Source of the DNA: Impatiens glandulifera
Lineage: Eukaryota; Streptophyta; Magnoliopsida; Ericales; Balsaminaceae
DNA: 64,000 nucleotides
Direction: 5' to 3'
Assembly (NCBI RefSeq): GCF_907164915.1
Contig: NC_061870.1
Span: 2,756,273 to 2,820,272, forward strand
Shown here: piece after piece, positions 25,391-33,717 of the stretch
Numbering within the stretch: position 1 is the first letter of the stretch
Layout: every line of letters starts with the position of its first letter
Notes under the pieces: generated by a model
What the model saw: only the letters and a program-made list of their open reading frames with translations
Told to the model about the DNA's origin: nothing
Databases searched by the model: none
Translations under genes and position numbers: made by a program

Positions 25391-26517
25391 GCTGTGCGTA
25401 GGTGACGCGTCCGGGTTGTTTGATTTGAAGACGTGTAGACGACAAAGATTGTGTCGTTTACATCTTGTTTTTATTTTATTTTAAGATATTTTTCCTCTTA
25501 ATAATTAATTTGTTGAAACTCTTAGGATAAAGATTGAATAAAATAATAATAATAAATTATTAAACCGATGGCATAGATATTTAATATGACATGTTATTTT
25601 TCATGTAATAACTAGGAAATTGTTAAAAAAAAAATCAATGAATTAAAAAGGATAATTCATTGGAACATATAACTCATTTTTATATCCTTGGAGCTGTTAA
25701 ATATGATAGTATACAAGAACATTCATTTATGAAAATGTCTACCAAATTTTATTTTTATTGAAAACCTACCACCTATATTCAGACACTATTAATCACTTAA
25801 ACACAGTTTTTCACTCAAAAATATTGATCAACTAAATTATTTCTTGGCATAAAATTAACACAAGTATTATGGTTAGGGTGTTCATCGGTTCGGTTTTTGA
25901 ATTATTCGAATTTCTCAGTTCGGTTTCTTCGAATTATTAATTTTTTTTACTTAATTCGAAAATCGAACCGAATTTGAATTTGATATTCGATTCGAATTTC
26001 GAATAATTCGAACCAAATTTAATTTTCTTTTTACTTTTATTGTTAAATCTTTAATTCGAATTATTCTAATTTAAAACAAAATTTGAATTATGATGTTGAA
26101 CGATAAAGATAGATCTTGAATTCAAAATATGTGTTAAACCTTATTAAGATATATCAAGATTTAATAGTTTTGACAATGAAAAAACTAAGACATAACGAGA
26201 TTAAATAAATCAAACTCAAATATTTAGTTGAAGCCTAGAGACTCTTTCGTATGAGAATTGAGAAGAGATGTAGTTGAAACCTGAAAACTCTTTTATATGA
26301 GAATGAAGATGAAAGAAGGAGATAACAAATTGAGATTATCTTAAGAATAGAGATAAGGAGGTTAGAGAGATTATTTGATTAGGTTAGAAAATAAAAATGG
26401 ATTAGGTTTAGAATATTTATGAGTTGTGCTGCTGCCTGGTGATAAATTAGAGTTAAATAATATAAATGAGGTAAGCGAAGCCTAAGAAATTAGGTTTAAA
26501 GAATGCACGAGGAAATT
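25391..26517. other. AT-rich spacer containing an ATTCGAATT repeat
   Basis: 25876-26015 begins GGGTGTTCATCGGTTCGG and matches the dispersed repeat at 90-767. The rest is AT-rich with no recognisable gene. It runs up to the target duplication of the composite retrotransposon. Confidence 0.5.
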
Positions 26518-26522
26518 ATTAT

Positions 26523-27467
26523 TGTTAGGATCTAGGTAGCCGCTGGAGGACCGGGGGTTGGACCGGTTAGCGGTTCTCACTCGAAGGGTGGTGGTTAATC
26601 CGGTTAGAGATTAACACCGGAGTTTCAATACTACACAACCTGTCACAAACTCTTGAACTAGGTTCAAGCGCGGAAGAGATTTGCTTTCAGGTTGAAGCGG
26701 CACACTTGTATGATAGGCAGAATCGGTTTTATATGATGGAGGTTTGAGATTTGATGGGTCGGCTTCAGTAATCTGAGATTCGGCTTGGATAGAGTTTAAG
26801 TTGGTTATAGCGGTACGGATCGGTTAGATAATGAAACCGGCAGACAGTAAATAACAAGACAGATTTTATGGATGATCGGAGATAAAGCTCCTACGTCACC
26901 CCTTCCTCTCGAAACCGCGAGAAGGATATTCACTAAGAAATACAAGTACAATCCGATCGAGACTTATTTCCTGCTCGATAACACTCTTACAATTTATACC
27001 GAAATTGTAAAACACACACTTTAACTTTAGCACTTAGGCTTTCTAGAACAGCACAGTCTTATCACTTGTAGAATAAATGCTCTTAGAATTTCTCACTTGT
27101 CTCACTGTATGTTGCTTGTCCCACTGTGTCGCGCATTTATTCTTCTTCAACTGCCCCTTTTATAGGTGAAATATGCCAACGGTCATATTTCACTTCCTTG
27201 AATCTGATTGGCTGAGCAGAGGTGCAGAGGTTCAGTGATTCAGTGATTCAGAGCATGCGGTCATCTTTTCAGACCTGGCGGTCAACCTTAGACCTGGCGG
27301 TCTGTCTCAGACCTGGCGGTCTGTTCTTCCGGTGTGTAAGACAAACCTGCTAGGTTTGTCTTTTACTCAATGTAGGCACTGTCTGGTAGACAGTTATCTG
27401 TACTTGGAAGATCCCCTTTCTAACTTATCCTGAAGTGGAAAGATCCTGTAGGACTGTTTTCTGCAGC
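26523..27467 (-). mobile_element. 3' LTR part of the composite, minus orientation
   Basis: The sequence is inverted relative to 30921-31866 and nearly identical. It includes the TATA box (27158-27164 as TTTTATA), the GACCGCCAGGTCT repeats and the two-hairpin leader (26865-26935). Its upstream side stops at CTGCAGC (27467), the same LTR position at which the plus copy starts. The first part of U3 is absent here. Confidence 0.85.
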
Positions 27468-27952
27468 TTGGTTTCGCGTGAGAATGAAAAAGAATGGCCG
27501 AGAGTCCCTTTTATAGGTGCGGTTTGGAAGCCCAACCGTCCCATCAACATTGGGCGGGAGTTTTCCCTCCAAGTTGAAAAGGCGGCAAACCATGGGCGGG
27601 AGTGAAAAGGCGCCAATCCGTGGGCGGTAAACCAGGGGGCGGGAGTTTTGGGCGGGAAATTTCCCTCCAAAAGTTTTGCTTTCGCCATTGATGACGCAAC
27701 CCTCTTTTGAGACCGATTGATGCGCCGGTTTCTAAATTTAACCGGTTAGTAGAGTTTTGCAATCTTTTGAGTTTAAGCGGGTTTTCTATGTGACTGGATA
27801 AGGGCGCGGTTATAATTTGAAGATGTTAACCGGTTACTTAGATAGATATTTAGGGTATTAAGAAGACCCGGTCATTTAAACTGAAATAAAATTTTATTCA
27901 AGAGACAATACAGAAAGAGAACTGAAAGATAGTTCGATGCAAAAATAGGCAT

Positions 27953-28660
27953 TTAAGAAGTAAAAACCATCTTGGAGAACTTCTCTTCCACCGCATCCGC
28001 ATCAAGGATGTTTGAGGGGGATGCCGGTGTACCCGGTCCAAATTCTGGCCGGTACCTGAGAATCAGCTTACTTATGTGAGGTGCATAGCCGAGACCTTTC
28101 TTGGTCAGCACCATGTTCTTCAGGTTTTGAAAGATGACCGCTGACCAATTGATGGTCGTTTTGCTGAAGATGTGGGTCATCATGTTGTAGGTATTCTTTG
28201 AGTACCGCTGATTTGGGGACTGACAAAGAATTGACCGAGTCACAATCTCAAGAAGGAGTTGAGCATTACGACCGAGGCGGGTTTTTAACCCATAGTTTTC
28301 CACTGGATCAAGGTTTCCAGAGAAGAGTAGTGCATAATAGAATGCATCAATTCCCTCCAGAGTTGGGAAATCAGAGAACCCTTCCGTGGGCAGATTGAGT
28401 AGGGAGGCAAATTCGGCTTCATCAAGCCAGAAGGTGTGGTCTCTTACCGTAGAGACGATGTAATCGCCCCTGATGCAGGCACTTCTGAAGAATGCATTGA
28501 CATCCTCAATCAGTATGGGACCGGATTCTTCGAGGAAGGTTCGAAGGCCGGTATCAATAAAGGATTCAAACATGGTTTTCTTTGCATGATTTCCGTCTCA
28601 TTCTTCCATACATGAGTTGAAATCGACGCTCAAAAAGTTTCCTAGGGTTCTGCTCGGCAT
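27953..28660 (-). pseudogene. Accessory gene b' (copy of b, one nonsense codon)
   Basis: Same length (708 nt) and nearly the same sequence as gene b at 38702-39409. The Trp codon of MEEWDGN is TGA here (28598-28600), leaving an internal start at MFESFIDTG (28573) that would give about 206 aa. Other differences are single residues (Asn for Lys in EDVNAFF, Arg for Gln in RYRPEF). Its TATA box and CT-repeat leader are preserved upstream near 28740 and 28690. It is probably inactive or truncated. Confidence 0.8.
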
Positions 28661-29113
28661 GTTTCTAAACTTTGATATTAGAGAGAGAGAGAGAGTTTAT
28701 GATTTGAGGTGTGTTGATTTCATGAGGAAAGCTCTCCTTTTATAGAACCGGTTTTGGAGGGAAAATGTTTGCATTGAGTGACATTTTTGTCTCTTTAGAG
28801 AAGAGAATCTTTATATTTCCAAGGTCATTGGGAAGAGTGTGCTTTTTGACTATTTGCGGTTCTCGAGGTAAATGTTTGTGGAAAGGTAACCAAGTTAGTT
28901 GGGTATTGATTACTTGTGTTAGTTGGGAGTTACCTCATTAAATAAAAATTCCTTTTTCATTAATGTGCTAACATAATGAAGATCAAAAGAAACCGAAGGA
29001 ATCATAAATAAAACCGAGGAAAGACATAAGAAAAGCCAAAGTGATCATGATGATGTTGGATAAGGATACACACGGTACGTGCAGCAAAATGACCGGGTGC
29101 AGGAAGAAGTGGC

Positions 29114-29875
29114 TTAATGTGCGTGGGAGTTGACGACACCGGTAGGGTTGTTACGACGGTTCCTTCTCCTCCAGGCCCTCTCAAACCGCTCATAGAAAGA
29201 GTCGGTTATCTCTTTGGTCAGCACTTGGGCTTGGTTCAGACCTTCTCCGGGACAGGTCGGAACACCTAGCTCCACAAGGAGGCAGCTTAGTTGGGGGATG
29301 AAGCCGATTGATCGGATGCCAACCATCCAGATGAGGACGTCAAACAGCACCCAGGACTAGTTCACCGGTGTACCGGTGACTATAGCCGCCATCATGTTGA
29401 AGGTTGAGGTACAGTAGGTATTGGTGACATCTCTCCCGAAAATACTCCTACCGATCACATCGTTGAGAAGCTGATATTCAGCTCTCAAGTGTGATTTTGT
29501 ACCGTGATCTTCAACCGGTTCGTCAGACCGTGCGAGGGTGAGGGAGATCTCGGCCTTTATGTTGGCCGGAACATCGAGATCTGTCAACCCTTGCTTTGGT
29601 AGGCTAAAGCACCGCGCAAAGTCTCTTTCGGTGAAATCAAAGACGATACCTCCTACTTTAGATTGGATGTGAGTTTCAAAGTGGGGGGTCCCCCTGAATA
29701 CCCTGGCGTGATAGAAAAACTCTAGTATTGATTCAGGATAGATGGTGTGTTTGTCGTCCAGGAAGTACCGAAGACCGGTATCTTCTAGGGATTTGATCAT
29801 CTTATACACCTCATAGTGCTCTGTGCTCGAGCAGGATTGAAAATTAACCTGAAGAATGTTGGGAAACTGAGACAT
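29114..29875 (-). pseudogene. Accessory gene a' (copy of a, one nonsense codon)
   Basis: This copy of gene a (37489-38250) begins MSQFPNILQVNFQSC and is open to TGTPVN. There the Trp codon is TAG (29357-29359); the gene-a copy reads TGTPVNWSRV. Sequence after the stop still matches gene a to its end. If translated it would yield a 172-aa protein lacking the C-terminal third. Confidence 0.82.
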
Positions 29876-30389
29876 TTTTGCCTTAGTGAGAGGATGATCT
29901 TTTGTCTTGTGAGTGTTTTGGTGAATGTTTGCTTCACTTAAATACTAGTTGGGGGGCTATCCTATTGTCCAGGTATTAAATGAGGTGATATCTATTAACT
30001 GCAGGATATAAGATATTGCATGAAATAGGCAGGTTTGCAGTCTAGGATGTTGGTCATAGACCTGGACTGTGAAAGATATCATCAAATCTTCACGTCTTTT
30101 TAGGTGCGACCAGTTTACTTTGAAAGGGTAATGTTTCAGAACAGATATCTTTAAACACTGATAATTATTCCACTTCTGTTTGAAATTCAAATAATCTAAG
30201 ATAGCCTGCTTCCAAACCGGTCAGTCATTAGTTGTTCATCCCGATGCGGTTATTTGGTGCATGCACCAAGTAACCGGTCGGTTTATTCTATCTGATAAAC
30301 TGGGCGGTTCTTCCACAAGTACCCTGAAAATTCGAAGTTCAGCAGTTTAGGAAGAATTACCGGTTTTGTCTGTCTGAATCGGTTTCCCT

Positions 30390-30842
30390 TTAAGCATCCT
30401 TAGGAAGGATCTGACTAATATCGGTTAAACCGAGAGTAAGTCTGAATTGAGAGAACTTAGCTTCCTGTAGAGGCTTCGTGAAGGTATCGGCTACTTGTTG
30501 ATCAGTCGATACGTATTCCAGCCGGATATGCTTCAGCGTGACATGTTCCCTAATGAAGTGGTGCCTTATGTCAATATTCTTGGTCCTAGAGTGGAGAACC
30601 GGATTGTAAGTTATTGCTATGGCACTCGTGTTGTCACAGAAAATCGGAGACTCTTCGGCTGTTACAACGAAGTCCTTCAGCTGTTGTTGGATCCAAAGTA
30701 ATTGTGAACAGCAGCTTCCGGCCGCCAGATATTCAGCTTCTGCAGTGGATGTGGCCACCGATGTCTGTTTCTTGCTATGCCATGAGACAAGCCGGTCACC
30801 TAGGAACTGACATGTTCCGCTGGTACTTTTCCTGTCAATCTT
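30390..30842 (-). pseudogene. RNase H tail of pol, minus copy
   Basis: It reads [20 protein letters not shown], then [12 protein letters not shown] and [11 protein letters not shown], ending LPKDA. It matches the end of pol in the plus copy. It is truncated at 30842, where the match to the plus copy (36523) stops abruptly, so no catalytic pol remains in this orientation. Confidence 0.8.
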
Positions 30843-30920
30843 TTCCGCGAAACCTAGAATGATACCAAAGGAACAGACTGAACACTTCCATATTCATATA
30901 AGTCTGAGGAAAGTCTGCAG
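30843..30920. other. 78-bp junction sequence inside the composite
   Basis: This lies between the minus pol tail and the plus LTR part. It matches neither the plus pol (36445-36522) nor the other LTR part. CTGCAG occurs at its right end and again immediately inside the LTR. It could be filler from end joining or a fragment of missing LTR. Confidence 0.5.
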
Positions 30921-31065
30921 GCTGCAGAAAACAGTCCTACATGATCTTTCCACTTCAAGATAAGTTAGAAAGGAGATCTTCCAAGTACAGACAACTGTCT
31001 ACCAGACAGTGCCTACATTGAGTAAAAGACAAACCTAGCAGGTTTGTCTTACACACCGGAAGAAC

Positions 31066-31135
31066 AGACCGCCAGGTCTGAGACAGACCGCCAGGTCTAA
31101 GGTTGACCGCCAGGTCTGAAAAGATGACCGCAGGC
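31066..31135 (+). repeat. GACCGCCAGGTCT tandem units in U3
   Basis: Three copies of GACCGCCAGGTCT plus a shortened fourth are spaced 18-20 bp apart, about 90-160 bp upstream of the LTR TATA box. Each is a near-palindrome (AGACC...GGTCT). The position suggests enhancer sites (inference). Confidence 0.65.
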
Positions 31136-31223
31136 TCTGAATCACTGAATCACTGAACCTCTGCACCTCTGCTCAGCCAATCAGATTCAAGGAAGTGAAA
31201 TATGACCGTTGGCATATTTCACC

Positions 31224-31230
31224 TATAAAA
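31224..31230 (+). promoter_or_regulatory. LTR TATA box of the composite
   Basis: TATAAAA sits in ACCTATAAAAGGGGC. The same box appears in reverse at 27158-27164 in the other LTR part. Transcription would start near 31255, with about 650 nt of leader before gag. Confidence 0.7.
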
Positions 31231-31454
31231 GGGGCAGTTGAAGAAGAACAAATGCGCGACACAGTGGGACAAGCAACATACAGTGAGACAAGTGAGAAAT
31301 TCTAAGAGCATTTATTCTACAAGTGATAAGACTGTGCTGTTCTAGAAAGCCTAAGTGCTAAAGTTAAAGTGTGTGTTTTACAATTTCGGTGTAAATTGTA
31401 AGAGTGTAATCGAGCAGGAAATAAGTGTCGATCGGATTGTACTTGTATTCCTTA

Positions 31455-31523
31455 ATGAATATCCTTCTCGCGGTTTCGAGAGGAAGGGGTGACGTAGGAG
31501 CTTTATCTCCGAACATCCATAAA
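31455..31523 (+). ncRNA. Conserved two-hairpin leader motif (composite LTR)
   Basis: Order: CCTT, inner stem CTCG/CGAG, bulge AGG, AAGG, linker GGGTGACGTA, then GGAG-loop-CTCC, then GAACATCCATAAA. Equivalent copies are at 19788-19850, 24223-24286, 26865-26935 (minus) and 51811-51888. The inner stem is CTCA/TGAG in the last, a compensating change. The motif lies downstream of the TATA box, so it would be in the RNA. The role (packaging, dimerisation, polyadenylation) is unknown. Confidence 0.55.
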
Positions 31524-31868
31524 ATCTGTCTTGTTATTTACTGTCTGCCGGTTTCATTATCTAACCGATCCGTACCGCTATAACCAACTTAAACTCTATC
31601 CAAGCCGAATCTCCAGATTACCGAAGCCGACCCATCAAATCTCAAACCTCCATCATATAAAACCGATTCTGCCTATCATACAAGTGTGCCGCTTCAACCT
31701 GAAAGCAAATCTCTTCCGCGCTTGAACCTAGTTCAAGGGTTTGTGACAGGTTGTGTAGTATTGAAACCCCGGTGTTAATCTCTAACCGGATTAACCACCA
31801 CCCTTCGAGTGAGAACTGCTAACCGGTCCAACCCCCGGTCCTCCAGCGGCTACCTAGATCCTAACAAT

Positions 31869-31880
31869 TGGTGTCAGAGC
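31869..31880 (+). promoter_or_regulatory. Primer-binding site of the composite (plus copy)
   Basis: TGGTGTCAGAGC lies two bases after the LTR end CCTAACA. It differs by one base from the usual plant copia initiator-Met site TGGTATCAGAGC. Confidence 0.8.
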
Positions 31881-31905
31881 AGTTAGTTTCAACACTCAAG
31901 CAAGC

Positions 31906-33717
31906 ATGTTTCAGGATAGGCCTTCAATGCTAGAAGGTGATGACTTTGCCAACTGGAAGGCACGGATGTATCTACACTTAATCACCTTGGACGATGAGAT
32001 GGAGTCCATTCTGGCCGAAGGACCGATAATTATTAATAAGGACATAAAGGAATGGACGGCTGAAGATAGAAGGAGAAACAACCTGGACAACCATGCAAGA
32101 AACCGGATCTCCAACAGCGTGGACAGAAACACATATTGCAAGATTAGATATTGCAAATCAGGAAAGGAGACATGGGACACCGTTATCCAGATATTTGAAG
32201 GAAATGAAAGAACGAAGGAAAACAAGATAATGGTAGCCACCCAGAAGTTTGAAAGCATGAAGATGAAACTAGGAGAAACGATGAAGGAATACAGTGACCG
32301 GTTCACTGGTGTGTTAGATGAGCTAGCAACACTTGGAAAGAGGTATGACAACAAAGAGGTTATCATGAAAGCATTGAGATCTCTTCCAAGTGCGTGGGAC
32401 ATAAAGACAATGGTAATGAGGGAATCAAACTGCCTAAACAAGATGAAGCTGCATGATGTATTCGAAGATCTTAAGGCATATGAGTTTGAAATGAGATCTA
32501 GAACTGAAGAGGAGGTCTCGGCCTCAACCTCAACCAGAGCATTGATCACACCCATAGAACCGGCTGCTTCTGCTCCAGCACCGATCAGAACCGCCGAACA
32601 GTTTACTGAGGATGCCATGGCTATGCTCGCACAGAAGTTTGGAAGGTTCATGAAAAGGAGCCAACCAACAAACTACAACTACGGCGATAAATCCAATGTA
32701 AGATTTTATAATTGTAATTGTTTGGGTCACTTTAAGTGGGAATGCAGGAAACCAAAGAGGGATACTCGGAAACCGGATAACCAAGATAACCGGAACAATT
32801 ATCAACAAATCGGTGAAGGAAGTGAAGTACCGAAAGCACTGATAGCCGATGATGGAGGAAGTCTATGGGCTCACAGTGACAGTGATGATGAACTTACATG
32901 CCTCATGGCAAATGAGGAACAGGTATTTGACTCTCCTTGCGACGAATTTACTAAAGATGAACTATACAATGCATTAAATGACATGGTAGAAGAATATAGG
33001 AACCTACTAGCCATGTTGCCTAAGAACATAAACATTAGAACCGATCCTATAATACCCATTCCGACAGAACCAGAGGTACCCATTATAACCGAACCTCCGG
33101 TTGTAAAACCTGAAGACACTCCTACTTTAGAAACCGAGTTAGATCCTAAGACCGAACAATCTAGTGAACCGACTAGAGAACTAACCGAGGAGGAAAATGC
33201 CCGACTTCAATATAAGATGGCTGCATATAAGAGATCTAGTGATATAGTAAAGAAAATGTGTAGTCATTACAGACATCCTCGTTGCAAATTTGGCCTAGGA
33301 TACACAGAGGATAGCTCCAAAGACCGAAAATACGTAGAGAAAGTAAGGCTTACAAGAGGTAACCTTCCCCTTATAAGATTCCTTAAAAGCTCCTGGACCG
33401 CTGAAGAAGAGTTGACCGCATACTATAGGGAAGAAAAGCTAAAATACGACTATGTTGGTCCAACAGAATCTGAGAAATGGCTTGACCCTGTGAAAAGAAA
33501 AGCCGAAATCCTCAAACATATGAAAGCCTTTCCTGAACCGCATAGGTCAAACCAAAGATCACCGAACCGAAGATCACCACCATTTAAGACTTTTATAGAA
33601 AAACCGAGATACACAAGACCAAGTGCCAAAAAGACGGTCAAAACCCTAGCAAAGAAGACCGTCCGGTTTGTCAAGGTTTGGATACCCAAGGGACTAATCG
33701 CATGTGGACCCAAGTAA
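31906..33717 (+). CDS. gag: Gag of the composite SIRE-like element
   Basis: A 603-aa open frame from ATG 31906, 26 bp after the primer-binding site. The N-terminal part is typical plant copia Gag (DDFANWKARMYLHL, then EGNERTKENKIMVATQKF, then LPSAWDIKTMVM). A zinc knuckle lies near residue 267 but reads FYNCNCLGHFKWEC, so the first zinc Cys is Phe; the homologue in element X has all four ligands. A Thr/Pro/Glu-rich stretch (about 380-430) and a basic tail follow, ending WIPKGLIACGPK. The stop lies at the same relative place as in element X's Gag, while the protease is encoded in a different frame just beyond. Gag would form the particle that packages element RNA. Confidence 0.85.
   Translation: MFQDRPSMLEGDDFANWKARMYLHLITLDDEMESILAEGPIIINKDIKEWTAEDRRRNNLDNHARNRISNSVDRNTYCKIRYCKSGKETWDTVIQIFEGNERTKENKIMVATQKFESMKMKLGETMKEYSDRFTGVLDELATLGKRYDNKEVIMKALRSLPSAWDIKTMVMRESNCLNKMKLHDVFEDLKAYEFEMRSRTEEEVSASTSTRALITPIEPAASAPAPIRTAEQFTEDAMAMLAQKFGRFMKRSQPTNYNYGDKSNVRFYNCNCLGHFKWECRKPKRDTRKPDNQDNRNNYQQIGEGSEVPKALIADDGGSLWAHSDSDDELTCLMANEEQVFDSPCDEFTKDELYNALNDMVEEYRNLLAMLPKNINIRTDPIIPIPTEPEVPIITEPPVVKPEDTPTLETELDPKTEQSSEPTRELTEEENARLQYKMAAYKRSSDIVKKMCSHYRHPRCKFGLGYTEDSSKDRKYVEKVRLTRGNLPLIRFLKSSWTAEEELTAYYREEKLKYDYVGPTESEKWLDPVKRKAEILKHMKAFPEPHRSNQRSPNRRSPPFKTFIEKPRYTRPSAKKTVKTLAKKTVRFVKVWIPKGLIACGPK

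Larger units (their letters stand above)
27471..30842 (-). repeat. Left arm of a 3.37-kb inverted duplication
   Basis: This arm matches 36523-39891 in reverse complement with only scattered differences (3372 against 3369 bp). It contains the RNase H end, accessory gene a', accessory gene b' and the promoter of gene c. It stops within the leader of gene c at the shared CACGCGAAAC. Confidence 0.88.
30921..31866 (+). mobile_element. 5' LTR part of the composite, plus orientation
   Basis: It runs from GCTGCAGAAAACAG to the LTR end GATCCTAACA. It contains perfect short hairpins (30994-31010, 31027-31051), four GACCGC(C)AGG(T)CT units (31066-31135), a TATA box (31224-31230) and the two-hairpin leader (31455-31523). 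The LTR start (TGTTAGATAAAATTAG...) seen at 42891 is missing, so the LTR is incomplete. A full LTR would be at least about 1.1 kb. Confidence 0.85.

Noticed and set aside
32871..33119. Minus-strand open frames across the composite gag and pol (for example 31911-32651)
   Set aside because: They overlap well-supported coding sequence on the other strand and show no family resemblance.
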